Source: Sheuella sp.
GTDB lineage: Bacteria; Pseudomonadota; Gammaproteobacteria; Burkholderiales; Burkholderiaceae_B
Reading direction: 5' to 3'
Assembly: GCA_030650995.1 (NCBI GenBank)
Contig: JAUSCY010000064.1
Span: 1 to 36,448 of the forward strand
Length of the DNA stretch: 36,448 nucleotides
Under the pieces are notes generated by a model, which saw only the letters and a list, made by a program, of their open reading frames with translations, was not told where the DNA came from and did not search any database. Every line of letters begins with the position of its first letter. Position 1 is the stretch's first letter. This document shows, in pieces, positions 1 through 7,823 of the stretch. Position numbers and translations under genes: made by a program.

Positions 1-229
1 TCCCACGCACACACGTTTGCCGCACTATTGTCGCGACAAGCAAGGTGTGATTACGGCGATTCATGGCGCACATGTATACCCTGACGCCAATGCACTGAGG
101 CAGGGCGAGCAACCCAAGTGGTTGTATACCGTGAGTTTTGACGCCCAGGAATTATGGGGACCTGATACCACTGCATCCTCTGTACGCGTTGATTGTTGGG
201 AACCTTATCTCATGGCGGCAGAGCAATGA
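1..229 (+). CDS. nthB: Nitrile hydratase beta subunit, C-terminal part (5' truncated by window edge)
   Basis: The reading frame is open from base 2, so only about the last 76 residues of the protein are present. They match the C-terminal SH3-like barrel of nitrile hydratase beta subunits: a RLPHY start, then GVITAIHGAHVYPD, then GEQPKWLYTVSF, ELWGPD and a closing VDCWEPYL. In this family the beta subunit pairs with the metal-binding alpha subunit to hydrate nitriles to amides in the cytoplasm. The TGA stop overlaps the ATG of the next gene by four bases (ATGA), so the two are translationally coupled. The alpha subunit and the rest of beta should lie upstream of the window. A thiocyanate hydrolase subunit is a related alternative, but the accessory gene that follows favours nitrile hydratase. 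Confidence 0.88.
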   Translation, partial: PTHTRLPHYCRDKQGVITAIHGAHVYPDANALRQGEQPKWLYTVSFDAQELWGPDTTASSVRVDCWEPYLMAAEQ

Positions 230-612
230 AGTGCCCCGAGAATATGATCGCCTCCATGCCGCTGGCCGAAATCAGATTGGCATTGCCAGGTATTCCTCTG
301 GACGAGGAGGGGCCGGTATTTCAAGCTCCCTGGGAAGCCCAGGCTTTTGCAATGACGTTAGCTTTATATGAGAAAGGCTTGTTTACCTGGTCTGAGTGGG
401 CGCATTCGCTGTCGCTGACAATACGCGATGCGCAGTCAGCAGGCGATCCCGATACAGGTGAGAATTATTATGAGCATTGGTTGTCGGCACTTGAGCGTAT
501 CGTGACTGAAAAAAAACTTGTAGATACAGCAGCACTCAGTGAGCGAAAACATGCGTGGGAGCACGCTGCGATGCACACGCCACATGGTCAGCCAATTTTT
601 TTAAAAAAATGA
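226..612 (+). CDS. Nitrile hydratase accessory protein
   Basis: This 128-residue protein starts at the ATG that overlaps the nthB stop codon. An in-frame start 33 bases earlier exists but lies inside nthB and is less likely. Recognisable family features are the N-terminal PLDEEGPVFQAPWEAQAFAM segment, the FTWSEWAH segment, and YYEHWLSALERIV followed by a second helical stretch ending near HTPHGQPI. Proteins of this family are small activators, coded directly after the structural genes, that help load the iron or cobalt centre of nitrile hydratase. The sequence alone does not tell which metal is used here. It appears to be the last gene of its operon, with a hairpin 40 bases downstream. Confidence 0.85.
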   Translation: MKCPENMIASMPLAEIRLALPGIPLDEEGPVFQAPWEAQAFAMTLALYEKGLFTWSEWAHSLSLTIRDAQSAGDPDTGENYYEHWLSALERIVTEKKLVDTAALSERKHAWEHAAMHTPHGQPIFLKK

Positions 613-652
613 ATGGATCGCTCAATCGCCTCGGGGTGAAAGAATTGCATAA

Positions 653-679
653 CGCTGGATTGATTGTTTCAATCCAGCG
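653..679. terminator. Hairpin between convergent genes, probable bidirectional terminator
   Basis: A perfect 11-bp stem (CGCTGGATTGA paired with TCAATCCAGCG) closes a 5-base TTGTT loop. It lies between the nitrile hydratase operon and the convergent autotransporter gene, where a shared terminator is expected. The following tract is AT-rich but not a clean T-run on either strand, so terminator efficiency is uncertain. Confidence 0.6.
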
Positions 680-711
680 ATAATTATTTAGATTGTCATG
701 GACCACTGGTA

Positions 712-2361
712 TCAAAATAAAATATTTAATCCTATCCGGCCTTGAATCGACTGACCGCGGTCCGACATATCTGCTCCGAGCATCAAGTAGCCAGAAATGT
801 TGTTGCCATCTGATGCAGTCAAACCGGCAATAGCTTGCGCCGTATTGCCTGGTGCGCTCGCACCGTAAATAGTAAATGTCTGGCCGGGGATTAGATTCAG
901 GGCTGCGGTTATATTTCTTTCGGGTTGAAATTCATGGATCCAGGAGACGCGAAGGGTCGGATTGAGCGTCCAGCCATTGTCTAAAGTGGTTTTGCGATCA
1001 AGCTGTAAGCCTATCGAGCCAGGTAAGGAAGTAACTGTCTGACTTTGATAGTTCAGCCCCATGTTAACGAGACTATTACCCGATCCGTACGCAGACTCAT
1101 CAAATGTATTTTGTCTCAACCACGCGGGTTGAAATGCGATAAAAGGTGTGAGGTTCAGCGCCGGTAGTTTTGTACGATAGCCCAGTTCGAGACGCGCACT
1201 GTAGACCTCTGTATTAAAGCTACTTTTTTGTTGGTTAAATAATTCGTTGATACGGATGCTGCGATGCATGGTGGTATCACCGCGTGAATACGTCAGCGCA
1301 CCCGAAGCATAAGCGTCATCTTTTTTAGCGATGCCATACAGTCCCAGGTTCAAGCTCAAAAGAGATGCCTGTGTCGCAAGATCTGACACAGAGTATCTGG
1401 CATCAGAAACTCCCAGCGCGGCACCGATCATTACATCAGGCGTGAGTTGACGTCCAATGCCCGCTTGCAGGCCGGCGGCGTTAGCATTGAGCGAGGCTGC
1501 GCCATTATTCCCTTTCAAATAAGAAGTACTGCCTGTTGCGTTGGCCCATGCACCGTTTGCAAATGAGGACTGCTGTCTGATGACCTCCATAAAAGATGTT
1601 GTATTGGCAAACGATACTGACTGGGAGCCCGTCGCACCCTCTCCGGAAAGTGCACTGAGTGCTTCACGAAATTGCGTGGCGGTTTGACCAAAGTACAGTA
1701 AATCGAGGTTGGTGTAGATGGATTCAAGTGGTGAGTAAGCTCTGGGTATGTGTCTGTCGAGCGCCGCACCGACCCGATTCTCATTCCCTTCAGAGGCAAG
1801 TACGCGATAGCAAAGGAAACAATTTCCAATATCCTGCCGATTGAAATAATTTTCTTTTGGAACGTATGGTGGGCCAATCAGCTTTTCTTGTGTGGCGCCG
1901 CCATCACCCCAGCCAGCTATAGGGCCTGCAATACCCGTATACATCGTGATGCCAGCAGGAACCAGCACCATGGTAAACATGGTCGGCAGGGCAGGGAGAG
2001 CTTGCCGGTTACGGATTTGCTCCGGGCTCAGCCCGCGTGCCTCTGAACTACGCATGATCCAGCTACCTACGGGACCAGAGCCAGATGCAGGGTTGTACGT
2101 TCTTACAAAATACTGAGCCTGGGTGGTTGTGATTTTTGTGACTTGAGTGCCTGGATCAAAAGGTAATGTAGCCTGTGTGATATTGGGATCAAGACTCATC
2201 AGATACTGATTGACTTGCATCCCTGACTCAGGCGGACTGATCTGAAGATGACCGATAGGCTGTACGATATTTTGCCAGGACTCGCCTGATGCAGAGGCGC
2301 AATTCATCTGGAACAGACATAGCAGACCCGCAACGCCCGCCCATTTTATCTGGGTGTGCAT
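712..2361 (-). CDS. Autotransporter beta-barrel domain outer-membrane protein
   Basis: This is a probable outer-membrane protein of about 549 residues. The chosen start gives a typical signal peptide: MHTQIK, a hydrophobic VAGLLCLF core, then a likely cut after CASAS. An upstream in-frame ATG at 2400 would add 13 residues; neither start has a strong Shine-Dalgarno. From about residue 270 the sequence alternates polar and apolar residues (LQAGIGRQLTPDVMIGAALG, SARLELGYR, PTLRVSWIHEF) and ends GRIGLNILF. That pattern is typical of a 12-strand autotransporter barrel with a terminal Phe as assembly signal. The N-terminal 240 residues are not a repetitive beta-helix passenger. They include a CFLC motif and a GGATQEKLIGPP region that I do not recognise. 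The gene stands alone. Confidence 0.75.
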   Translation of the reverse strand: MHTQIKWAGVAGLLCLFQMNCASASGESWQNIVQPIGHLQISPPESGMQVNQYLMSLDPNITQATLPFDPGTQVTKITTTQAQYFVRTYNPASGSGPVGSWIMRSSEARGLSPEQIRNRQALPALPTMFTMVLVPAGITMYTGIAGPIAGWGDGGATQEKLIGPPYVPKENYFNRQDIGNCFLCYRVLASEGNENRVGAALDRHIPRAYSPLESIYTNLDLLYFGQTATQFREALSALSGEGATGSQSVSFANTTSFMEVIRQQSSFANGAWANATGSTSYLKGNNGAASLNANAAGLQAGIGRQLTPDVMIGAALGVSDARYSVSDLATQASLLSLNLGLYGIAKKDDAYASGALTYSRGDTTMHRSIRINELFNQQKSSFNTEVYSARLELGYRTKLPALNLTPFIAFQPAWLRQNTFDESAYGSGNSLVNMGLNYQSQTVTSLPGSIGLQLDRKTTLDNGWTLNPTLRVSWIHEFQPERNITAALNLIPGQTFTIYGASAPGNTAQAIAGLTASDGNNISGYLMLGADMSDRGQSIQGRIGLNILF

Positions 2362-2488
2362 GGCTTCATAGCCTGCTCTAAATTGAAGTAATGTATTCAT
2401 ATTCAGTACAAATTTATGTTTAATCCTGACGAGAGGACCTCCGTTTTGGTGATTCTAAACTGAGTGAGTCATTACACCTGAATTGTGT

Positions 2489-2515
2489 AGTGCCTAGTGT
2501 GCAGTGCCAATTGGC
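2489..2515. promoter_or_regulatory. Repeat and palindrome upstream of the cytosine deaminase, possible operator
   Basis: AGTGCC occurs at 2489-2494 and again at 2503-2508, and the second copy runs into the perfect 10-bp palindrome GCCAATTGGC at 2506-2515, 27 bases before the deaminase ATG. The region is the divergent promoter space between the autotransporter and the deaminase. An operator role is inference. Confidence 0.25.
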
Positions 2516-2542
2516 TAATTACTTTTTGAATAAGGCAAAACT

Positions 2543-2986
2543 ATGCATTCTGATCCATATATGCAGGCTGCAATCGAGCAAGCACAGGCTGGTCTTGCCG
2601 AAGGAGGCATACCCATTGGTTCAGTGATCGTCCATCATGGGGTCATTCTTGGAAAAGGACATAACCGAAGGATTCAAAAAGCAAGCGCTATTCTTCATGG
2701 CGAGATGGATGCTTTTGAGAATGCCGGGCGACAACCGGCTCATGTATATCGCGAAAGTGTTCTTTACACGACGCTTTCACCGTGCGATATGTGCTCAGGG
2801 GCCATCCTTTTGTATGGAATCCCCAAGGTGGTCATCGGTGAGAATAAGACCTTCATGGGCAATGAGGAATTGCTTAGATCGCGAGGTGTGGACGTACAGG
2901 TTCTGCAAGATCAGGTTTGTATCGATCTGATGCAGGACTTTATTGCAAAACGGCCAGAGCTTTGGAATGAGGATATCGGCAAATAA
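2543..2986 (+). CDS. Cytosine deaminase of the yeast Fcy1 type (nucleoside/cytidine deaminase fold)
   Basis: This 147-residue zinc deaminase probably converts cytosine to uracil in pyrimidine salvage. Zinc and catalytic residues are visible as HGE (His52, Glu54) and SPCDMC (Cys81, Cys84). Several stretches resemble the fungal cytosine deaminase Fcy1 rather than TadA or CDA: ILHGEMDAFENAGR, LYTTLSPCDMCSGAI, LYGIPKVVIGEN, and a C-terminus ending RPELWNEDIGK, which corresponds to the Fcy1 DWFEDIGE end. Most bacteria use the unrelated amidohydrolase CodA for this reaction. Substrate choice is inferred from similarity remembered, not tested; related creatinine, guanine or pterin deaminases cannot be excluded. 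The gene is a single unit with a divergent promoter region upstream. Confidence 0.8.
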   Translation: MHSDPYMQAAIEQAQAGLAEGGIPIGSVIVHHGVILGKGHNRRIQKASAILHGEMDAFENAGRQPAHVYRESVLYTTLSPCDMCSGAILLYGIPKVVIGENKTFMGNEELLRSRGVDVQVLQDQVCIDLMQDFIAKRPELWNEDIGK

Positions 2987-3038
2987 CCACAGATTCAGGA
3001 TTTATACTGCATATAACCGTAATTTTTGGATATAAACC

Positions 3039-3617
3039 GTGCCTTTACCCGAAAGCATCGAACGCGAAGAGCTTCATACGCGTCAGATCATCATGCGTTC
3101 ATATCGCCGTAAAGACGGCCTCTACGACATTGAAGCGCGCGTACTGGATACCAAAGCCCAACCTTTTTCTCCACCACTGATTGAGACGCCTATCGCGCCA
3201 GGGGCATTCATTCATGACTTGTCCATCCGGCTGGTCATCGATGAATGGCTGGTCATTCACGACGCGATTGCGTCCTCAGACTCAACACCCTTTGCTGTGT
3301 GTAAACAAGCTCCTCCTACCCTCGCCGTGTTGAAGGGAGAAAAAATTGGCGGTGGCTGGAACAAACTGATCAGGGAAAAGTTTAAGGGTGCAAAAGGCTG
3401 TACGCACTTAATGGAGATGCTCAGTCCGATGGCGACTACGGCCATGCAGACGCTTTATCCCTATATTCAACATCGCCCCGTGCGTACTGACGAGAACGGA
3501 AGACCGCTCAAGATCGACAGTTGCTATGCATATGCGAGTAATCGCGATGTTGTGCAACGAATATGGCCGATGCATTACGATGGACCTAAAGTGACTGAGG
3601 ACAGTGGTCAGAGTTAG
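3039..3617 (+). CDS. DUF2889 domain protein
   Basis: This 192-residue protein begins at a GTG with a GGA-type ribosome-binding site 9 bases upstream. It matches the DUF2889 family: an N-terminal RQIIMRSYRRKDGLYDIEARVLDTK segment and a central KFKGAKGCTHLMEMLSPMATTAMQT segment with a conserved Gly-Cys-Thr-His. The biochemical role of this family is unknown. Members often occur near hydrolase or aromatic-degradation genes. The TAG stop overlaps the TAA stop of the convergent pfkB-type gene by a few bases, leaving no room for a separate terminator. Confidence 0.75.
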   Translation: MPLPESIEREELHTRQIIMRSYRRKDGLYDIEARVLDTKAQPFSPPLIETPIAPGAFIHDLSIRLVIDEWLVIHDAIASSDSTPFAVCKQAPPTLAVLKGEKIGGGWNKLIREKFKGAKGCTHLMEMLSPMATTAMQTLYPYIQHRPVRTDENGRPLKIDSCYAYASNRDVVQRIWPMHYDGPKVTEDSGQS

Positions 3618-4555
3618 ATTTTACTGATTCGTACCTGAGCAATTAATGCATGGATATCAGATGCTCTTCCCATTTCGCCGTGTGGATTAGTAATGGTCGC
3701 CGCGGCGCTGGCAATGCCATACCTTAGCGCCTGCTCGGTATTCATCCCGTTATCTAATGCCCACACCATGCCTCCCACAACACTGTCTCCGGCTCCTACC
3801 GTACTCACAGGTGTGACAGGAATACTCTGCGCTTTGAGCACGCCTTCAGCGCTCACAAGCATCGCGCCATCCGACCCAAGTGATAGAACCACTATTTTTA
3901 CCTGACCCGTCTGGATGAGTGCGTGGGCAGCTTGAATCTGAGCAGATTCAGTCGCGAGTATTTGACCTGTGAACTCTTCGAGTTCCTGAAGACTAGGCTT
4001 GAAAAGATAAATGCCTCCTGTGCTTAATGCGTGATTAAGAGGTGTGCCTGAGGTGTCGAGCACAAACAGACAGTTTATCGATTGCGCAATTTTTGAAACA
4101 CGCGCATAAAAATCTTCAGAGATTCCTGGAGGTAAGCTGCCGCTGGCAACGAGATAGCGTGGTGTTGGATGAAGCGTGCTTATGTAGGACAGGCAAGACT
4201 GGGCAGTGTTTTCGTCAAGCGTATGGCCAGGTAAGAGAAAACGATAGTCTTTGCCTGATGAGGTTTCATGCACGGAGAAGGATTGGCGTGTGTCACTCTT
4301 AATCGCAAGCGCATGCGAAGTCAGTCCTTCCTCCTGGAGAAGCAACTGGAGTTGATTTCCTGTGTAGCCTCCACAGGGAAATAGCGCGCAGCTATTTCCA
4401 CCAAGATTATGAATAATGCGGGAGACGTTGATCCCACCTCCGCCAGGATGAACTTGCTCCTGTGTACATCTGAGTTTGATTGTGTCTGTGACATGCCCAA
4501 TCGATGTCGCGATATCAAGCGAAGGATTCATCGTGAGCGTCAGAATGGTTGTCAT
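3614..4555 (-). CDS. pfkB: PfkB-family sugar kinase (6-phosphofructokinase II / 1-phosphofructokinase type)
   Basis: This 313-residue kinase phosphorylates a sugar phosphate with ATP in glycolysis or a neighbouring pathway. The chosen ATG follows an AAGGTGAAGG ribosome-binding site and gives MTTILTLTMNPSLDIAT, the usual family start; a longer frame reaches into the upstream gene. Visible motifs are HPGGGGINVSRIIHNLGG (substrate site, about residues 36-53) and the C-terminal STVGAGDSVVGG motif with the catalytic Asp. Length agrees with E. coli PfkB (309). Fructose-6-phosphate, fructose-1-phosphate and tagatose-6-phosphate kinases are hard to separate by eye. It lies 35 bases downstream of the LOG-family gene on the same strand, probably in one transcript. 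Confidence 0.82.
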   Translation of the reverse strand: MTTILTLTMNPSLDIATSIGHVTDTIKLRCTQEQVHPGGGGINVSRIIHNLGGNSCALFPCGGYTGNQLQLLLQEEGLTSHALAIKSDTRQSFSVHETSSGKDYRFLLPGHTLDENTAQSCLSYISTLHPTPRYLVASGSLPPGISEDFYARVSKIAQSINCLFVLDTSGTPLNHALSTGGIYLFKPSLQELEEFTGQILATESAQIQAAHALIQTGQVKIVVLSLGSDGAMLVSAEGVLKAQSIPVTPVSTVGAGDSVVGGMVWALDNGMNTEQALRYGIASAAATITNPHGEMGRASDIHALIAQVRISKI

Positions 4556-4590
4556 GCCTTCACCTTGTTTTTTGTTCCACTTACTAAAAA

Positions 4591-5454
4591 TTAATCTGTA
4601 AATTCGTACCATCGCTGGATGACTGCCCACGCCTCTTGAGCTGTTTCGACAAAAGCAATGGCGTCCAGGTCTGCCTGATCAATCAGACCCTCATCTAGCA
4701 GCAAGTCAAAGCGAATAATTTTTTGCCAATGTTCACGACCAACTAGTATCACAGGGAGTGCGACGATTTTTTTAGTTTGAATCAATGTGAGTACTTCAAA
4801 TATTTCATCGAAGGATCCAAAGCCACCTGGATAAACCACAATCGCGCGTGCCCGTAGCAAAAAGTGCATTTTGCGCAGTGCAAAATAATGAAAACGAAAG
4901 CAGAGCGCCGGAGTGATGTATCTATTTGGTGCTTGCTCTCGTGGCAAACTGATATTCAAACCAATTGAAAAGTCGCCGGCTTCGGATGCGCCGCGGTTGG
5001 CCGCCTCCATAATGCCTGGACCGCCTCCCGTACAAATATGTAAACGCTTTTTGGGACTCGACTGCATCAGATTATGCGTCGCGACAGTGTGGCCGAATTG
5101 ACGAGCTGACTCATAATAAGCACTATTTTTTAATGCGTGTTCTGCCTGGTTTCGCGAGAGTTCATCTGAGGCGTTTGCAAGCATATTTTCTGCAGTTTCC
5201 TTACAGACAAATCGTGCAGATCCAAAAACAACAATGGTGTGGTCGATATGATTTTCACGAAGGATCAGGTCTGCTTTTTGCAGTTCAAGCTGGAATCGAA
5301 TCCCGCGTATTTCTGAGCGACTTAAAAACTCCTGATCAGCAAAGGCGAATTTATACGAGTCACTCGCTTCTTGTAGTGATTGCGGATGAATGGTTTTTGC
5401 GACAGATTCAGCAGCAGTTTCTGAAAGATCCTCAGGAATTTTATTGATCATCAT
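4591..5454 (-). CDS. LOG-family (TIGR00730) nucleotide phosphoribohydrolase
   Basis: This 287-residue protein has the Rossmann-fold signatures of the LOG family: a TIVVFGSAR strand near residue 73, the TGGGPGIMEAANRGA phosphate-binding motif in the middle, and PGGFGSFDEIFEVLT, which is the family PGGxGTxxE motif with Ser in place of Thr. Characterised members cleave nucleoside 5'-monophosphates to base and ribose phosphate, including cytokinin riboside phosphates. An N-terminal extension of about 70 residues precedes the core and is longer than in the small 180-200-residue LOG proteins. It is probably the first gene of a two-gene unit with the PfkB kinase. Two adjacent ATGs (5454 and 5451) follow an AAGG motif. 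Confidence 0.8.
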   Translation of the reverse strand: MMINKIPEDLSETAAESVAKTIHPQSLQEASDSYKFAFADQEFLSRSEIRGIRFQLELQKADLILRENHIDHTIVVFGSARFVCKETAENMLANASDELSRNQAEHALKNSAYYESARQFGHTVATHNLMQSSPKKRLHICTGGGPGIMEAANRGASEAGDFSIGLNISLPREQAPNRYITPALCFRFHYFALRKMHFLLRARAIVVYPGGFGSFDEIFEVLTLIQTKKIVALPVILVGREHWQKIIRFDLLLDEGLIDQADLDAIAFVETAQEAWAVIQRWYEFTD

Positions 5455-5592
5455 TACACCTTTATCAGCCTAAAAGAGCTTCAGACCTTATTGATACTGA
5501 CTATACCGTGTCATTCTGTCCTAATATTCTAAAAAAATATATTGTTCGTGAGAATCTCCGTCTATTTCGTCGACAACAAACAGGATAGGTGT

Positions 5593-6438
5593 ATGAAATT
5601 TGCTAGCTATTTGGTTAAAGGACAGCCTTCTTATGGAGTAATCCGTGAGGATGGCAGCGTGGTGGATTTACGCTCGCGTATCGGTCAGGACTTTCCTAGT
5701 CTTTTGGTTTTGCTGCAGTGCGAGGCAATAAGCGTCGCGCGCGAGGCGGCCGAGGCGGCAGATATAGGTGACTATAAAGAAACTGAGCTTGAATACTTGC
5801 CTTTGTTTGCTGAGCCCGTCACGATTCATTGTATTGGCCTGAACTATGCAGCCCATGCGGCGGAAGCTGGTCATAAACTTCCAGAATTTCCGCGGACGTT
5901 TGTAAAAATACCTGCTGCGCTCGTGGCGCATCGTGAAAAATTTGAAAAGCCTACGCTGTCAGCAGAATATGATTTTGAAGGTGAGCTTGCTGTGATCATC
6001 GGCAAGGGAGGCAGAAACATATCTGCTGCGAATGCGATGAACCATGTCGTAGGCTACACCTGTTTTATGGATGGATCCGTACGTGATTATCAGTTTCAAC
6101 GCACCACAGATCAGGGTAAAAACTTTTATCGTTCCAGTTCGATCGGCCCCGCACTGGTTACCGTCGATGAGGTGGGTGACCTCGATCCGCTGACGCTTAC
6201 GACAATTGTCAGTGGTGAGACGATGCAACATACCAAATTCGACAATTTGATTTTCACTGTACCTAAGCTGATTGAATACCTTTCTGGTATTACAGAGCTA
6301 CGTATAGGCGATGTGATTGCAACAGGCACACCAGAGGGTGTTGGTTTCAGTCGTCAGCCGCCACGCTTTTTACAACACGGTGACGTGGTGGAAGTCGTGA
6401 TTGAAAAAGTAGGCGCACTCAGAAATACAGTTGCCTGA
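5593..6438 (+). CDS. Fumarylacetoacetate hydrolase family protein
   Basis: This 281-residue protein belongs to the FAH family, metal-dependent enzymes that cleave or isomerise carbon-carbon bonds of acylpyruvates and related keto acids from aromatic catabolism. The start MKFASYLVKG follows an ATAGGT site. The core begins at CIGLNYAAHAAEAG (about residue 79). Metal-binding acidic residues are visible in YDFEGELAVIIGKGG and the later CFMDGSVRDYQFQ. The C-terminal IGDVIATGTPEGVGF motif is diagnostic. The exact substrate (acylpyruvate, oxalocrotonate, ureidoglycolate or others) cannot be read from sequence. It is a single gene, divergent from the LOG-family gene and convergent with the ABC ATPase gene. 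Confidence 0.85.
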   Translation: MKFASYLVKGQPSYGVIREDGSVVDLRSRIGQDFPSLLVLLQCEAISVAREAAEAADIGDYKETELEYLPLFAEPVTIHCIGLNYAAHAAEAGHKLPEFPRTFVKIPAALVAHREKFEKPTLSAEYDFEGELAVIIGKGGRNISAANAMNHVVGYTCFMDGSVRDYQFQRTTDQGKNFYRSSSIGPALVTVDEVGDLDPLTLTTIVSGETMQHTKFDNLIFTVPKLIEYLSGITELRIGDVIATGTPEGVGFSRQPPRFLQHGDVVEVVIEKVGALRNTVA

Positions 6439-6466
6439 CAATTTTACGAAGATGACTAATTAATTT

Positions 6467-7093
6467 TTAAATATCCAGTATTGAAGCAAACGGCACCCGA
6501 TCCAGGGTGTCGTAGTGCGAGATGACTATGTGACGCTTGGTGTCTAGGGCGAGGGTAATCAGTTGCTCGATGATGAATTCGATGGATCCTCGATCAAGTG
6601 CCGCGGTTAAATCATCAATCAAGGTGATCTTTGCACCCGAGGCGAGCGCTGCGGCGATCCAGACCTTGCGCTTGGATCCCGCTGACAGCATGTACAGAGG
6701 CTTGTCCTGATGCGGCGTAAGTCCGAGGCCTGCGATCAGAGCAGGAATCATTGCTCTGTCAAAGTCAGGATAGTTTTTTTCTACCTCAGCAAAATATTGA
6801 AGTGAGGATATTTTGTCAAATATTTCGCTTCGCACATCGAAATAGTAAACCTGTCCCTGATATTGGTCGTGATCTGTCCTGGAGTTCAATCCATCCAGAC
6901 TGATACTCCCCTTTTGGGGTAAAACCATCCCCGCAAGCAACTGTATCAAGGTCGACTTACCTCGACTCTCATCGCAGCGGATCAGTGATACACCTGTCGG
7001 AATATCAACTGAAAGATTATTAAAAATTGATTGTCCTGGATAGGAGAACGTAACTTTGCTCAGATTCAGTGTATTTGCGGTACGTTGGTTCAT
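6467..7093 (-). CDS. Orphan small ABC ATPase with altered nucleotide-site motifs
   Basis: This 208-residue single ABC nucleotide-binding domain has no permease gene beside it. The fold order is intact: the Walker A region is CDESRGKST (residues 40-48), where the first Gly is Cys; the Q-loop position reads YYFDV with no Gln; the signature is LSAGS instead of LSGGQ; Walker B is ITLIDDLTAAL with Asp in the position of the catalytic Glu; the switch His is present in VISHYD. GKST is intact, so ATP binding remains plausible, while hydrolysis may be weak. It may pair with a distant membrane protein or act as a regulator. CcmA-like small exporter ATPases are the closest resemblance I see. Single gene, divergent from the flavin reductase. 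Confidence 0.75.
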   Translation of the reverse strand: MNQRTANTLNLSKVTFSYPGQSIFNNLSVDIPTGVSLIRCDESRGKSTLIQLLAGMVLPQKGSISLDGLNSRTDHDQYQGQVYYFDVRSEIFDKISSLQYFAEVEKNYPDFDRAMIPALIAGLGLTPHQDKPLYMLSAGSKRKVWIAAALASGAKITLIDDLTAALDRGSIEFIIEQLITLALDTKRHIVISHYDTLDRVPFASILDI

Positions 7094-7202
7094 GCTTTGC
7101 TTGTCATATTGCTTTTAAAGGGCTGTTCGTTGTGAATTCAAACGCATCGCCTTGTATAGTTACACGTAAATTATTGTAAATTGAACGATTCAGGAAGAGA
7201 TC

Positions 7203-7823
7203 ATGTCAACTAATTATCATTATTACGAGCCACGCACTGGCCATGGTTTACCGCATGACCCCTTCAACGCGATTGTAGGTCCTCGCCCAATCGGATGGAT
7301 ATCGACACAAAGTAAAGACGGTATCGTCAATCTGGCGCCTTATAGTTTTTTTAATGCTTTTAACTATGTACCGCCGATCGTTGCTTTTTCCAGTATTAAC
7401 TATAAAGACACAGTACGCAATGCAGAGGAAACAGGAGAGTTTGCCTGGAATCTCGTGACGATGCCTTTAGCCGAAGCGATGAATCAAACCTGTGCAGCTG
7501 TGCCACCCGATGTGAATGAATTTGAGTTGGCAGGTCTGACACAGGCGCCTTCTCGATTGATTAAAGCGCCTCGTGTAGGTGAGAGCCCGGTGTCTTTTGA
7601 GTGCAAAGTCACCAAAGTCATGCAGCTTGAAACCGCCTCGGGAGTGATCGTTCCGACCTGGATGGTCCTTGGCGAGGTTGTCGCTGTGCATATTGATCAG
7701 TCATTACTGAAAAACGGTATCTACGACACCGCAGCAGCGGGTCATGTGATGCGTGGTGGTGGTCCTGCGGACTACTTTACTGTTGGACCCGAACAGTTAT
7801 TTAAAATGCGTCGTCCTGGTTAA
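7203..7823 (+). CDS. Flavin reductase family protein (DIM6/NTAB type)
   Basis: This 206-residue protein has an FMN-binding split barrel. The key pattern is DPFNAIVGPRPIGWISTQS near the N-terminus, followed by NLAPYSFFNAFNYVPPIVAFS and the EFAWNLVTMPLAEAMN segment. Family members use NAD(P)H to reduce FMN for two-component oxygenases or act as FMN-binding proteins of uncertain role. AGGAAGAG lies just before the ATG. No oxygenase partner is adjacent, so the client is unknown. The TAA stop overlaps the TAA of the convergent methyltransferase gene. Confidence 0.85.
   Translation: MSTNYHYYEPRTGHGLPHDPFNAIVGPRPIGWISTQSKDGIVNLAPYSFFNAFNYVPPIVAFSSINYKDTVRNAEETGEFAWNLVTMPLAEAMNQTCAAVPPDVNEFELAGLTQAPSRLIKAPRVGESPVSFECKVTKVMQLETASGVIVPTWMVLGEVVAVHIDQSLLKNGIYDTAAAGHVMRGGGPADYFTVGPEQLFKMRRPG

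Noticed and set aside
1750-2046. Plus-strand open frame opposite the autotransporter gene
   Set aside because: Shadow frame with no recognisable domain; the minus-strand frame has signal peptide and barrel features.
7094-7202. TTAC...GTAA inverted repeat in the ABC ATPase/flavin reductase divergent region
   Set aside because: Four-base arms with a 12-base spacer in AT-rich sequence are not significant by eye.
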